Shown piece after piece: positions 45,237 through 55,317 of a stretch of DNA of 64,000 nt (position 1 is the stretch's first letter; each line of letters begins with the position of its first letter). The DNA lies in contig NZ_JAAUVN010000002.1 of NCBI RefSeq assembly GCF_012030425.1, positions 868,001 through 932,000 on the forward strand. Direction: 5' to 3'. Source of the DNA: Sphingobacterium sp. B16(2022). Its GTDB lineage: Bacteria > Bacteroidota > Bacteroidia > Sphingobacteriales > Sphingobacteriaceae. The position numbers were made by a program, and so were the translations under genes. Below the pieces are notes generated by a model. That model was not told the DNA's origin. It saw only the letters and a list, made by a program, of their open reading frames with translations, and searched no databases.

Positions 45237-46604
45237 ATGAGTATCGTGTCGTGTAAAAAAAGAATGTTGTTATTGTTAACGGGTATAAGTTTTTGTTCCT
45301 TATTATATGCTCAAAAACAACCTCCTAATATTATTTTTATATTGACGGATGATATGGGGTATTCGGATTTGGGATCTTATGGTAGTCCGAATATTCAAAC
45401 ACCTTTTTTGGATTCGATAGCGAGTAAAGGTGTACGGGCTACAAACTATGTCGTTTCCACTCCTTCATGTACGCCATCCCGTGCGTCATTATTGACCGGA
45501 CGTTATGCTTCTCGTTATAACTTGCCTCAACCGATCGGTCCTGGCTCGGAATTAGGTCTACCTGATGCTGAGGTAACGATCGCTGAAATGTTAAAGCAGA
45601 AGGGCTATCAGACAGCTTTGGTAGGAAAATGGCATCTTGGTGATAAAGCAGAATCGCTACCCAATGCACAAGGATTTGATTTCTTTTATGGTATGCTCTA
45701 TAGTCATGATTACCGTGCACCTTATGTGAAAACAGATACTGTTATTAAACTTTTTAGAAATCGCAGTCCTGAAGTATTTGCTCCTGATGATTCGGATCTA
45801 AGTCAGCATTATCACCGTGAAGCACTACATTTTATCAATAAGCAAAAAAAAGACAAACCTTTCTTTTTGTATTATGCACATAATTTCCCACATCTTCCAT
45901 TGGCATTTTCAAACAAGAAAAATCCTTATGCCAGTGCACAAAAAGCAGGTCCTCTTGGGGCGGTCTTGTATGAGTTGGATCAGTATATTGCCCAATTATG
46001 GCACGCATTAGAGGCTAAAGGTCTGGATAAAAATACCATCTTGATGTTTTCTAGTGATAATGGACCTTGGATTGAGTATCCTGCTCGTATGTCAGATGAC
46101 GGCGAGACGAAAAATTGGCATGTTGGAACTGCTGGCGTATTTAAAGGTTCGAAAGCGCTGACTTATGAAGGCGGTGCCCGAGTTCCTTTTATTGTTTTCG
46201 GAAAGGGAATTATCCCGGAAGGAAAAGTTATTCGCTCTTCTATCAGTAATTTAGATATTTTACCAACTATTGCTTCTTGGACGGGATCTTCTTTACCAGA
46301 CAGAAAACTGGATGGACAATCAATACGTAATTTACTGGAAGGTAAAGAGACTGATTTAAACTATGTCCATAGACCAATTTTTTTGGTTAATTATGGTAAA
46401 CCAGAAGCTGTGAAAGTTGGTGATTGGAAATATCGTATTATTAAACAACGAACAAATTTAATCTCAGGGAAAACGGAGGAGACGGTAGAGGAATTGTTTA
46501 ATATTGCCTGGGATCCGAGTGAAAGAACAAATTTGATTCATGAATATCCTGAAAAACTGACGGAACTAAAAAGGGTATTTAATTCTTTCGATGAAAAGGA
46601 ATAG
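45237..46604 (+). CDS. Exported sulfatase (arylsulfatase family, Cys type)
   Basis: A 456-residue sulfatase. The upstream limit of the frame is a TTG; the ATG at 45237 gives signal [26 protein letters not shown]. The alkaline-phosphatase-like core has [16 protein letters not shown] (metal Asp pair), the activation motif [13 protein letters not shown] with C78 as the formylglycine precursor, VGKWHLGD, and later SSDNGPW and [17 protein letters not shown]. It removes sulfate esters, probably from a glycan. No sulfatase-maturating enzyme is encoded in the window, so it depends on one elsewhere. It stands alone between an efflux pump gene and a kelch regulator gene. Confidence 0.93.
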   Translation: MSIVSCKKRMLLLLTGISFCSLLYAQKQPPNIIFILTDDMGYSDLGSYGSPNIQTPFLDSIASKGVRATNYVVSTPSCTPSRASLLTGRYASRYNLPQPIGPGSELGLPDAEVTIAEMLKQKGYQTALVGKWHLGDKAESLPNAQGFDFFYGMLYSHDYRAPYVKTDTVIKLFRNRSPEVFAPDDSDLSQHYHREALHFINKQKKDKPFFLYYAHNFPHLPLAFSNKKNPYASAQKAGPLGAVLYELDQYIAQLWHALEAKGLDKNTILMFSSDNGPWIEYPARMSDDGETKNWHVGTAGVFKGSKALTYEGGARVPFIVFGKGIIPEGKVIRSSISNLDILPTIASWTGSSLPDRKLDGQSIRNLLEGKETDLNYVHRPIFLVNYGKPEAVKVGDWKYRIIKQRTNLISGKTEETVEELFNIAWDPSERTNLIHEYPEKLTELKRVFNSFDEKE

Positions 46605-46626
46605 TTTTTCAGCAACTCAAGAGAAT

Positions 46627-46660
46627 CTCCAATCAAATGATAAGGTCCATTTGATTGGAG
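46627..46660. terminator. Hairpin between sulfatase and kelch regulator
   Basis: A perfect 13-bp stem (CTCCAATCAAATG at 46627-46639, complement at 46648-46660) with an 8-nt loop, between convergent genes. It lacks a long T tail. Confidence 0.65.
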
Positions 46661-46682
46661 GTTTAAACCCTTAAGATGTAAA

Positions 46683-49259
46683 TTAGGCTATATCTTCAAA
46701 GTTGAAAGGGAGGTCTTCCCCCATGATTTTCCTGTATTCGCTAGCAAAGTTTTGAAAACGTATGCGAGCTTCTTGGAGCATGTTTAAAGCAATCATTGCT
46801 TTAATTTCGATAAATAACGCATTTTCATTGAGAGGGTCAAATAGAAAAATAACTTCAGCCAATGCTATGCTATCGTTATAGGCATGTTTCTCCATACATT
46901 GATAGATTTCAGTGATTAAAAGAGGTGTTATATTTTTCTCTAGATCAGCCTTAGTTGAGTCGAAAATAGGTTGATTGGTACCCTGTAAGAACTTTCCCCT
47001 TCGTAATAGATGAATTAACTCATCTCTGTTTTCAGTGTTGTTAATAGACGAAGTGAGTTTCATACATCTCGTATAGTCGCAATAGAAATCGGCATGTTGT
47101 TCAATTTTAAAACGCCCTTTCTCATAGCGTAATTCTATCCCATCCAATTCACTTAATGCTTTTCTTAAATGGTTGATTGTAACGCCTCTTGAATTTTTGA
47201 CTTTATCTTCAGATTTGTCTGGCCATACCAGATGACTTAATAATGCTGATGAAATCCCGGCTTCACCTGCGTGGGTTAAAATCAAACAAAAAACTTGTTT
47301 CAGTCGTGTACTAAATAAATGGGATATATCTTTTTGATTGCGATCTAATACCGTAAATTCTCCAAATAAATAGATTGCATTGGCTCGTAAGTTATTTTTC
47401 CAGACAGCGGGTTCGTTATTACTTGGTTTTAATTTATCGATGGGTGCTAATTTTTTAGTCTTGATCAACAAATGTTCTTTATTGCTATCAGCTACACCTG
47501 CAGGTACTGGTAAGATCATATGTCGCCCTGTTTTTTTATTAGAGATCCTTTTGAGCATGATGTAAGCTCCTATTGCAACAGTTCCTCCGAATAATACAAA
47601 AATCAGATATTTAATTTTATTATTTTTTTTTGGATAATTGCTTAATTCTGTTTCTGAGATAGGAGGGGAGTTTAGGGAATAGATTTTTAATGTTGACTTA
47701 ACATCATCATTTGACTCTTGTACTAAAGCGAGTAGACGTCCAAGTTGATGGTCATAATAAAGCTGTGCCCGTGTTGAAATCTTGTCCGAATATATGGCTA
47801 CAGAATCACCTAATATTTCATAGCTTCCATCTTGGATTGAAAACCGATAAAGCTTGATTGCTGATCGGGTGAGATGCTCGGGATAACATAAGGCATAAAA
47901 GTGTGACTGATCTGGGAATACAATACCGCGTGCAGGTACCACATGCTTATCTTTCCATTGAATATCCCACATTTTTGTCACCTTTTTAGTATCTAAGTTA
48001 ATTTTGTGTAGATCATAATAGTATTTTCTTCCAACAATGTGCTCTCCAGACTCATTTCCCATTCCTCCAAAAATATATGCTGTACGATTGTTTTCCATAT
48101 AGCCCGCAGATAGAAAATATCGTGGGAAGAGCTTATCTCCGGTAAAATCTTCAAGTTTTTGCCATTTGGTAGAATCAACGGTATATTGATAGAATTTGTC
48201 ACTATAGGACATGTTTCCATATCCTCCGAAGATGTAGTATTGCTTTGCTTGTTGATCAAAAAAGAATCCATGGTGATGCAGTTCCTTTTGGACACGATCA
48301 TAGCTTTCAATAGTCCATGTAAAACTATCTAGATTAAGACTGGCGACGGTGGGGCCCTCATAGGGATAATTATGATACAATTCATAAACATAAAGCTTAT
48401 TTGCTTTTACATCGAGAAAATTGCTTGCTTGGATCAGATCGACAGGGCATTTTTTTTGAAAAGCAACTTTCCGAGTGTCATTCGTTTTGATATTATGAAT
48501 AAATATAGAATCGCGATTGAAATAATAAATTTCTTTTCTGCTTTCATTGTAATTAGAGCCTGCTTGAATTGACGAATTGAAGGTCTGTACTAATTGCCAT
48601 CTGTAAGAATCATTGATCAACCATTCGGGATTGCTTACTAAACCATAGTTATTTCCTTCAAAATCATGAACGATATTACCTTCATTTTCCCTCAAGGGGA
48701 ACACATATTTGGTGTTTTTATTTCCAATGGATAGGTTTTTAATTCCCATATTTGGGACATCGATCAGGTAATCACTTTTTCCGAAAGTAATGATTGGAAA
48801 ATAGGGGTTAGGGAGCTTAATTTTTTTGGATGCGAAAACTTTGTTTTTTATTTGAAGTTTAAAAATTCCTTGTGTTAGATTAAAGGTTAATTTAACCGGA
48901 AACCAGCTGTTGTTGTCCAATAATCGACGATCTATCTTGGCTATGATCAAACTACTTTTTCCTTCTTCATTTAGTCTGAAGATGCACTGATCTTTTTCTT
49001 CGTCATAAAACAGGTTATAGATGGTATTATTTTCCTTGTTTTGAACTCTAAGGATATTCCCCAGTGAGTTGGTGCCATAGATTGCAAGTTGAAAGTCAAT
49101 ATCAAATAGTCCTTCAAATGAAATTGTGTTTTCTCCAAAAACTTCATAAGAAGTACGTTTATCGATTGCGTGATGACCTCCGTTAAATTTAAGTCCTTGT
49201 GAAAAGGATAGCGTCGGCAGGAATAAGTAAATAGCAAAATATATATAATAGAATTTCAT
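46683..49259 (-). CDS. Membrane-anchored kelch/winged-helix regulator
   Basis: About 858 residues. The open frame extends to a TTG at 49268; I use the ATG at 49259, which gives signal MKFYYIYFAIYLFLPTLSFSQ. A LamG-like beta domain (about residues 25-200) is followed by kelch-type propeller repeats (about 215-540; YYIFGGYGNMSYSDKFYQY and TAYIFGGMGNESGEH). One transmembrane segment follows (KYLIFVLFGGTVAIGAYIML, about 550-570). Then comes a cytoplasmic winged helix (AIYLFGEFTVLDRNQKDIS to LRYEKGRFKIEQ, about 630-725) and a helical bundle like bacterial activator domains. This is a one-piece transmembrane sensor of the ToxR/CadC idea with a different sensor. Its divergent neighbour is a GH76 mannanase, a plausible target. 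Confidence 0.75.
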   Translation of the reverse strand: MKFYYIYFAIYLFLPTLSFSQGLKFNGGHHAIDKRTSYEVFGENTISFEGLFDIDFQLAIYGTNSLGNILRVQNKENNTIYNLFYDEEKDQCIFRLNEEGKSSLIIAKIDRRLLDNNSWFPVKLTFNLTQGIFKLQIKNKVFASKKIKLPNPYFPIITFGKSDYLIDVPNMGIKNLSIGNKNTKYVFPLRENEGNIVHDFEGNNYGLVSNPEWLINDSYRWQLVQTFNSSIQAGSNYNESRKEIYYFNRDSIFIHNIKTNDTRKVAFQKKCPVDLIQASNFLDVKANKLYVYELYHNYPYEGPTVASLNLDSFTWTIESYDRVQKELHHHGFFFDQQAKQYYIFGGYGNMSYSDKFYQYTVDSTKWQKLEDFTGDKLFPRYFLSAGYMENNRTAYIFGGMGNESGEHIVGRKYYYDLHKINLDTKKVTKMWDIQWKDKHVVPARGIVFPDQSHFYALCYPEHLTRSAIKLYRFSIQDGSYEILGDSVAIYSDKISTRAQLYYDHQLGRLLALVQESNDDVKSTLKIYSLNSPPISETELSNYPKKNNKIKYLIFVLFGGTVAIGAYIMLKRISNKKTGRHMILPVPAGVADSNKEHLLIKTKKLAPIDKLKPSNNEPAVWKNNLRANAIYLFGEFTVLDRNQKDISHLFSTRLKQVFCLILTHAGEAGISSALLSHLVWPDKSEDKVKNSRGVTINHLRKALSELDGIELRYEKGRFKIEQHADFYCDYTRCMKLTSSINNTENRDELIHLLRRGKFLQGTNQPIFDSTKADLEKNITPLLITEIYQCMEKHAYNDSIALAEVIFLFDPLNENALFIEIKAMIALNMLQEARIRFQNFASEYRKIMGEDLPFNFEDIA

Positions 49260-49602
49260 ACAGGGCAATCAAAAACTTAAATCCAGAAGTATGGACGCAT
49301 CATTCCCTTTAAAAGGCGAGCGTATAAACCTTCGTAGATGATTTAATGGTTAGTAACTAATTTTTCAACATCTTAATACCTTAAAAGTATACAAAAAATT
49401 AATCAAATGAAATAAAGACGTTGTTACATGTTTTCTGATTTTTAACACGCAATAGTATTAAAATAAAACCGGGTTATTGTTTTATTTTTGCCTATTAACC
49501 CCTTTTTAACCCTAAAATTAATCGACTCTACTTATCTTGTTCCAGAATTTAATGCCTTAATCATGGGCAAAATTCTGACTAATTATAAACCAGATTCTTC
49601 TT
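49260..49602. other. Divergent spacer, kelch regulator / GH76
   Basis: 343 bp. The plus strand carries TATTTTTG at 49483-49490, matching TAnnTTTG, about 112 bp before the GH76 ATG. I found no TTG at standard distance. Nothing coding is present; the frame from 49488 is a shadow of the GH76 start. Confidence 0.45.
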
Positions 49603-51075
49603 ATGAAATTTTTAAGAAAGCTACAAAGCATTTTTATTCATGCTATTCCACTATTACTGTTTGTACAGTTTTGTTTTTTAACGCCTACCCATGCCACGAT
49701 TCGAAATGGCAGGGATGGTAAGATTGTTTTAGATCTACAAAATCAGAATTTAGTGCGTTCCATTCAGCTTGTTGATAAATCCATTGCCACCTATTTTTCA
49801 GGTGATGAGATGACCATGGCTAGATTTTACAACCCGGATACCAAAGAACTATCTTCTGAAAGGGGGAGTGTTTGGATGTATACAGCTTCGATAGAAGCTG
49901 TTAATGCAATTTTAACAAGTCTTAAACTTCAAAAGGAAAATGGCAATGTATTATTGTTTAATCAACATTATAAGCGTTATGTCGATTTGTTAAAGAAACT
50001 ATTTAATAATGCTGATTATTATCTAGGCACTTTTACGCTGACTTCCTTTACACAAGAAAAAGAGTGGGCAGTCTATGCTGTAGACCGTGTTCGAGAAAAG
50101 GGGAAAGCGAATGTTATTGGGATACTGAATGTTTACGATGACCAAATGTGGCTTGTACGTGAATTATTAGACGCCTATCACCTAACGAATGATCAAGTCT
50201 TTTTAGAAAAGGCTGAGTATTTGACGGCCTATGTTCTTGATGGTTGGGATAGTACACTAGATGACAGAAATAAAGAGCATGGCGGTATTCCCTGGGGCCC
50301 AGGTTATGTGACCAAGCATGCTTGTAGCAACGGTCCAATGGTTAGCCCATTGGTATGGCTGCACGAAATCTATAAGCATAAATCTGATCAGATCGAGCAT
50401 CGCTATGTCGATAAAAAAGATAAACAATCACGCCGTTCCAAAATGATCAATAAAGGTGATTATTATTTGAATTTTGCACAAAAAGTTTACGATTGGCAAA
50501 AACGTTATCTTTTAAACAATCAAGGTGTCTATACAGATATGATGGGAGATTGTTCCCCAGATTGTACTATCGCATATGAAACTGTCCATGGAACGAGATA
50601 CCGTGCTAATACATTTTTGAAAACTGCTGTAGGTCCCTCATTTTCCTATAATAGCGGGACGATGATTTCTGGAGCTGCAGATCTATATCGCGTAACAAAA
50701 TCAAAAAAATATAGGGAAGATGCACAGTCATTATCTCATGCTAGTTTCGAGTATTTTGCAAAATTGGGAAAGCAGATTCCGGCATATTACACTTACGAAT
50801 CCTCCGGATTCAACAATTGGTTTAACGGTATCCTACTTCGGGGATTCTTTAATATTTATCCTAATTATAGAAAAGTAGGAAGTTACATGGAGTCTTTTCA
50901 AAAGAATCTTGATTATGGATATGACCATTTCTTGAAGGATGGGTTTTTACCAACAGATTTATTAAAGGGATGGGAAACCGATCAAAATAAAAATAATCTG
51001 GAAGGTATGTTCATGTTTACATATGCCGCGCAATATGCTATTTTATCGCAATACGAATTAGACAAATCGAAATAA
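49603..51075 (+). CDS. Glycoside hydrolase family 76 (endo-alpha-1,6-mannanase-like)
   Basis: A 490-residue exported hydrolase (signal MKFLRKLQSIFIHAIPLLLFVQF... to THA). The (alpha/alpha)6 fold of GH76 is suggested by alternating helices and the catalytic Asp pair D179-D180 in VYDDQMWLVREL, and by GGIPWGPGYVTKHACSNGP, which is characteristic. Members cleave alpha-1,6-mannan backbones such as those of yeast mannan. It is transcribed alone, divergent from the kelch regulator, and ends in a shared terminator before the response regulator. The substrate assignment follows the family, not direct evidence. Confidence 0.85.
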   Translation: MKFLRKLQSIFIHAIPLLLFVQFCFLTPTHATIRNGRDGKIVLDLQNQNLVRSIQLVDKSIATYFSGDEMTMARFYNPDTKELSSERGSVWMYTASIEAVNAILTSLKLQKENGNVLLFNQHYKRYVDLLKKLFNNADYYLGTFTLTSFTQEKEWAVYAVDRVREKGKANVIGILNVYDDQMWLVRELLDAYHLTNDQVFLEKAEYLTAYVLDGWDSTLDDRNKEHGGIPWGPGYVTKHACSNGPMVSPLVWLHEIYKHKSDQIEHRYVDKKDKQSRRSKMINKGDYYLNFAQKVYDWQKRYLLNNQGVYTDMMGDCSPDCTIAYETVHGTRYRANTFLKTAVGPSFSYNSGTMISGAADLYRVTKSKKYREDAQSLSHASFEYFAKLGKQIPAYYTYESSGFNNWFNGILLRGFFNIYPNYRKVGSYMESFQKNLDYGYDHFLKDGFLPTDLLKGWETDQNKNNLEGMFMFTYAAQYAILSQYELDKSK

Positions 51076-51123
51076 ACCTAAATAGCAGGTTGTGATTTTA
51101 GCCAAAAATTAAAGATTGATTTT

Positions 51124-51154
51124 AAAGACCTCATGTATTTAGCATGGGGTCTTT
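51124..51154. terminator. Bidirectional terminator GH76 / response regulator
   Basis: AAAGACCTCATG (51124-51135) pairs with CATGGGGTCTTT (51143-51154), with one T-G wobble and a 7-nt loop, then a T-rich stretch. It lies between convergent genes. Confidence 0.8.
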
Positions 51155-51162
51155 TAGTTATT

Positions 51163-51939
51163 TTAGGAGTGTAGTTTTTGTTGTTCTAAAAATTCAGAAG
51201 GGCTTACTCCAAATTGTTTTTGAAAGTTCCGTGAAAAATGCGTGGCCGAGCTATAGCCTAGTAAGTTGGATATTTCATAGATTTTGAATTTTCGTTGTGC
51301 TAGTAATTCTGCGGCTTTTCGCAACCGGGTCAGGTTAATCAATTCATTAGGAGATAGGCTCGAAACAACATTAATTTTTCGATAGAGTGTTGGTCGGCTC
51401 ATACACAAAATATCAGCCATACGGTCAACATTGAATTTCGGATCATCTAAATGATTCTGAATAATTTCATCCACTTTTTGAAGAAATTCTTGATCGCTTT
51501 GATTTTGCCCAATGCTCTGTATCTGTGATAAAGGGTTACTAACAAAAAAAGCTTTTACTTTTAATCTGTTTTTTAAAAGACTGGCAATTTGTGCTCTTAA
51601 AAATGCCGGTGAAAATGGTTTTTCAATATAAGCATCAGCGCCAAATTCTAAGCCTTGGATTTTAGATTCAATACTATTTTTCGCCGTAAGTAAAATTACC
51701 GGAATATGGGAGGATGCCATATTTTCTTTAATATGTTGGCACAATTCGTAGCCATCCATTTCCGGCATCATGACATCGCTAATAATTAAATCAAAATTAT
51801 CCGATTCCATCAATTTCAATGCTTCTATACCATTGTTGCAGGTTTGAACATGATATTCTTCACAGAGATCATCTGCAATAAATTCAAGTAATTCTTGATG
51901 ATCGTCGATTAAGAGGATATTGGCTTTTGCATTTTTCAT
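51163..51939 (-). CDS. Response regulator with AraC-type DNA-binding domain
   Basis: A 258-residue protein: receiver domain (about residues 8-120) with phospho-acceptor D55 in LIISDVMMPEMDGYEL, conserved acidic pair in ILLIDDHQ, and VILLTAKNS plus Lys in YIEKPFSP; then an AraC helix-turn-helix (about 155-256: VDRMADILCMSRPTLYRKIN, IYEISNLLGYSSATHFSRNFQKQFGVSPSEFLEQ). In hybrid two-component proteins this is the C-terminal part, fused to the kinase. Here it is a separate gene whose start overlaps the kinase stop (ATGA). It would activate the galM-to-GH43 genes divergent from the kinase. Confidence 0.95.
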   Translation of the reverse strand: MKNAKANILLIDDHQELLEFIADDLCEEYHVQTCNNGIEALKLMESDNFDLIISDVMMPEMDGYELCQHIKENMASSHIPVILLTAKNSIESKIQGLEFGADAYIEKPFSPAFLRAQIASLLKNRLKVKAFFVSNPLSQIQSIGQNQSDQEFLQKVDEIIQNHLDDPKFNVDRMADILCMSRPTLYRKINVVSSLSPNELINLTRLRKAAELLAQRKFKIYEISNLLGYSSATHFSRNFQKQFGVSPSEFLEQQKLHS

Positions 51940-54900
51940 GATGATAGTGAGCTTTGATTTAGAGGAAGTATGAGTTTAAATACGTTGAAGGAGGATTCGT
52001 CTACTTCATATATTAATGTCCCTTGATGTTTTAAGGTCAATGATCTAGTAAGGGCTAAACCTAATCCACTACCTGAAATACTTTTGCTTCTTTTTAAGCG
52101 ATTAAAAGGTTCAAAAATATTTTGCTGTTCTGTTGGCGGAATTATTGCCCCGTCGTTCTTTATGATCAATACACATGTTTTTGTGTTTTCATCAGTTTTT
52201 AATGTTATTTCTATTCGATGATCAGCATATTTTAATGCATTATTAAGCAGATTATAACAGATTTTTTCGAAAGCGTCCAGATCTATTAAAGCGATAATGC
52301 TCTGACTGATATCTAGTGTTAAAACACGATTTTGAGCAATTAAGGTTATGGCAAAATTATTGATAATTTCTTGTAAAATATGGCTTATGTTATGCGGAGC
52401 AAAGTTTAATTTAAACCCTTCGGCTTCTACCTTTCTGAAATCCAGTAATTGATTGCTTAATTCAATAAGTTTATTGGTATTGTTTTCCATCGTTAGCAGT
52501 AATTTATCTACTGCCGGACTGCGTTCGACTCTATCCATCAATTTTTCTAAAGGGGCCTTTATTAATGTTAACGGAGTTCGGATTTCATGAGCAACATCAG
52601 TATAAAAATTGATTTTTGAACGGTATAAATCTTGATCTCTTAAGTTTTGGATTGTTAAGATATGTTGACGATTCCGCTGTTTTATTGCTTCATTAAAATG
52701 ATGAATTATAAATGCGATAAGCCCGATAATAATAAATCCATAGATAAGATATGCAGGAAGACTTGCCCATATTGGCGGTAATACTTCTATTTTCAAGGTC
52801 TTGATTTGTGGAATCGCAGTGCCATTTGGATCTTCAGCTTTAATTATGAATGTGTAATTTCCTGGCGCCAGTTTGGTAAAGTATGCGCGGGGGATACCAT
52901 TGATAGGGTTCCATTTTTCATCTATTCCTAACATTTTATAACTATAGCGTACAGAATGAGGAGCTTGATAATGTAATGCAGCAAAATCTAAGCTAAATGA
53001 GGATTCATCGTGCTTAAGTTTAATACTTTCGGTAAAGAGAATTGATTTTTTGAGAATGGTTGATTCATCAGTTTGACTCACTTCTCGATTATTGACAGTT
53101 AAATCTGTAATAAAAATAGGTGTTTTTGCATTGTATTTGATTTGATTTAATTGTTCTGGCTTAAATCGGATCAAACCATTGATAGTCCCAAAGTAGAAAT
53201 TATTGTTGTTATCATCAAAGGAAGAGTTGTAATTGAACTGTAATGTTGGTAAACCCGATTCCATATTGAATGTCCGTATTTTGTGGTTGACGGGGTTATA
53301 CCTAACAAGACCTTTGGAAGTAGCCACCCAGATATTATTTTCTTTGTCTTCTAAAAAAGAGAGAATAACGTTGCTGGGCATTCCGTCTTTTATACTTATA
53401 GAGCTAAAGCTGTTATTTTCAAATTCTTTTTTTACCATTCCTCCTTCAGTTGCAATCCACAATCTTTTTTTTGAATCTTCAAATAAACTGTTAATTCGAT
53501 TATTGGGTAGCGCATGTTGATCATGTGTCTGCTGCTTATAATGTTTAAAATAATTGGTCTCTGGATTGTAACAAATTAAACCATCACGCCACGTACCAAT
53601 CCACAAATTACCCCGGAAGTCCTCTAATATACAGGTGTAAAAAATATAAGCCGGTACATTTTTTATTAAGAAAAATTGTTTGGTATCCAAATTAAAGCGG
53701 TACAATCCTCGTGTAGAAGCGGCTAAAATATCACCTTTTTTTGTTTGATAGAGGTGGAATATGAAATTACTTTCAAGTTCTGAATTATGATAACTATTTC
53801 TATCCAAATGTTGTGTCACCTGTAAACGTTTTAAATCGAATATATCGAGTCCATTTACAAAAGCACCGACTAGTAATTTGTCTTTAATGGCTAGTAATCC
53901 ATGAATATTATTATTAGCTAATGAGCTATTTTGACTCGTAAAACTTTGGATCTTATTGGTTGAGAGGTTCCATTTTGATATTCCGCCGTTCTCGGTACCC
54001 ATCCAAATATTACCTTCTTTGTCTTTTTTAATGGCCCTTACAACCGATCCTTGTAGGTTTGTTGGTTGGTCGCCCGGTAAAATTTTTTCGATGATGCTGT
54101 TATGTGCATGATAGTAATTTAGTCCACCAAAATAAGTACCTAACCAGATGCCCTGATCTTTGTCTTGTAATATGTTGTAAATTGCATCGTCGGAAATACC
54201 CCATTTATTATGATTCTCCTTACGTAAATGGAGAAAACTTTTAGTGGTGATTTGATAAACAAACAAGCCAGATTCTGTTGCAAACCAATATTCATGGTCA
54301 TTCGGTTGAAGAATATCCCTTACATATAAAAATTGTTTCAACTGTTTTTGACCAAGAATGGAAGTAAGTGTTCCAGTGCTCTTTTCGTAAGAGAATACAC
54401 CCGCTTTGGAAGTCCCAATTAGGAGTTGTCCCTGCTTTGTTTCTACTATTTTTTCAATGCTATACCAATCTTTTTTTTCAAATGATTTTGTGAAATCAAG
54501 AAATGGAGTAATCTGATACTTTTCGTTAACGAGGTAAATAATACCCTCTGGAGTTCCAAAATAGAGTTTTCCGGATTTTGTGCTGCATAGTGATGTGATG
54601 TACAGATTTGATTTTGTAAGTTGTCTTGTTACTTTATTTGTAAGGTTGTGCAGGTAAAGCATTCCATTGGATATAAACCATAGGTTGTGCTTTCCATCTG
54701 TCGTAATAACAGGAACTTCTGTGCTTCTAAATTTCTCATCTAATATTTCAAAATTTTCATGAATGGGATCATAAGAGTAGATCCCTTGATCTGTACCGAT
54801 CCACATTTTTTTTTGATAGTCTTCTTTTAAAGATATAATAGAATTACTTCCTAAACTTCGATGATCTTCTTTACTTGTAAAGTGTTTGAAAGAATTTCCA

Positions 54901-55091
54901 TCAAAGCGATTCAATCCATCTTTGGTACCAAACCATAGAAATCCGTAGCTATCTTGCATACTGCAGATAACTGCGTTGTTAGAAAGTCCTTCATTTATTT
55001 GATAATGGTTAAAATAATAAGGTTGTGCATGGATATGAGCAGAAAATAAAAGATAAGCAAAATAAAGAAGCAACAATTTAATTTTTATCAT
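51936..55091 (-). CDS. Reg_prop/Y_Y_Y sensor histidine kinase
   Basis: A 1051-residue sensor kinase. Signal peptide (about 1-22) is followed by two seven-bladed propellers of two-component regulator repeats (many copies of the L-W-I-G-T type, e.g. MWIGTDQGIYSYD) and a Y_Y_Y domain (about 690-770). The transmembrane segment is at about 783-803. The HisKA domain carries H835 (HEIRTPLTLIKAPLEKL). The ATPase has an N-box NLLNNALKYAD and a G-box GSGLGLALTRS. It ends just after the ATPase with no receiver domain. The usual fused hybrid architecture is split here between two genes overlapping by ATGA. It probably senses an oligosaccharide in the periplasm and controls the divergent glycan genes. Confidence 0.95.
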   Translation of the reverse strand: MIKIKLLLLYFAYLLFSAHIHAQPYYFNHYQINEGLSNNAVICSMQDSYGFLWFGTKDGLNRFDGNSFKHFTSKEDHRSLGSNSIISLKEDYQKKMWIGTDQGIYSYDPIHENFEILDEKFRSTEVPVITTDGKHNLWFISNGMLYLHNLTNKVTRQLTKSNLYITSLCSTKSGKLYFGTPEGIIYLVNEKYQITPFLDFTKSFEKKDWYSIEKIVETKQGQLLIGTSKAGVFSYEKSTGTLTSILGQKQLKQFLYVRDILQPNDHEYWFATESGLFVYQITTKSFLHLRKENHNKWGISDDAIYNILQDKDQGIWLGTYFGGLNYYHAHNSIIEKILPGDQPTNLQGSVVRAIKKDKEGNIWMGTENGGISKWNLSTNKIQSFTSQNSSLANNNIHGLLAIKDKLLVGAFVNGLDIFDLKRLQVTQHLDRNSYHNSELESNFIFHLYQTKKGDILAASTRGLYRFNLDTKQFFLIKNVPAYIFYTCILEDFRGNLWIGTWRDGLICYNPETNYFKHYKQQTHDQHALPNNRINSLFEDSKKRLWIATEGGMVKKEFENNSFSSISIKDGMPSNVILSFLEDKENNIWVATSKGLVRYNPVNHKIRTFNMESGLPTLQFNYNSSFDDNNNNFYFGTINGLIRFKPEQLNQIKYNAKTPIFITDLTVNNREVSQTDESTILKKSILFTESIKLKHDESSFSLDFAALHYQAPHSVRYSYKMLGIDEKWNPINGIPRAYFTKLAPGNYTFIIKAEDPNGTAIPQIKTLKIEVLPPIWASLPAYLIYGFIIIGLIAFIIHHFNEAIKQRNRQHILTIQNLRDQDLYRSKINFYTDVAHEIRTPLTLIKAPLEKLMDRVERSPAVDKLLLTMENNTNKLIELSNQLLDFRKVEAEGFKLNFAPHNISHILQEIINNFAITLIAQNRVLTLDISQSIIALIDLDAFEKICYNLLNNALKYADHRIEITLKTDENTKTCVLIIKNDGAIIPPTEQQNIFEPFNRLKRSKSISGSGLGLALTRSLTLKHQGTLIYEVDESSFNVFKLILPLNQSSLSS

Positions 55092-55261
55092 GTCTAATTG
55101 GTAATTGATACAAAAGAGCAGTATTATGAAACAATTCTGCTAATCAATATTTTCTAAATTTAGGATTTTAGTACTTGTAAGGTTGAAGATAAAAAATTAA
55201 AAAGTAAATCGTAACTTTTAAGTTCAATTATTTCATTTATCTGTCAACTAAATCGCTTAAG

Positions 55262-55278
55262 TTGATCAATATGATCAA
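55262..55278. promoter_or_regulatory. Palindrome upstream of galM
   Basis: TTGATC-AATAT-GATCAA, a perfect palindrome with a 5-bp spacer, ends 40 bp before the galM ATG and lies inside the divergent spacer with the kinase gene. It is a candidate operator; hybrid two-component regulators more often bind direct repeats, so the link is weak. Confidence 0.35.
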
Positions 55279-55317
55279 AATTATGAACCTTTATAAGGGA
55301 CCTAAAATAAATTAAAA

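Noticed and set aside
49488..49721. Open frame overlapping the start of GH76
   Set aside because: It overlaps the GH76 signal peptide in a different frame and has composition typical of a shadow.
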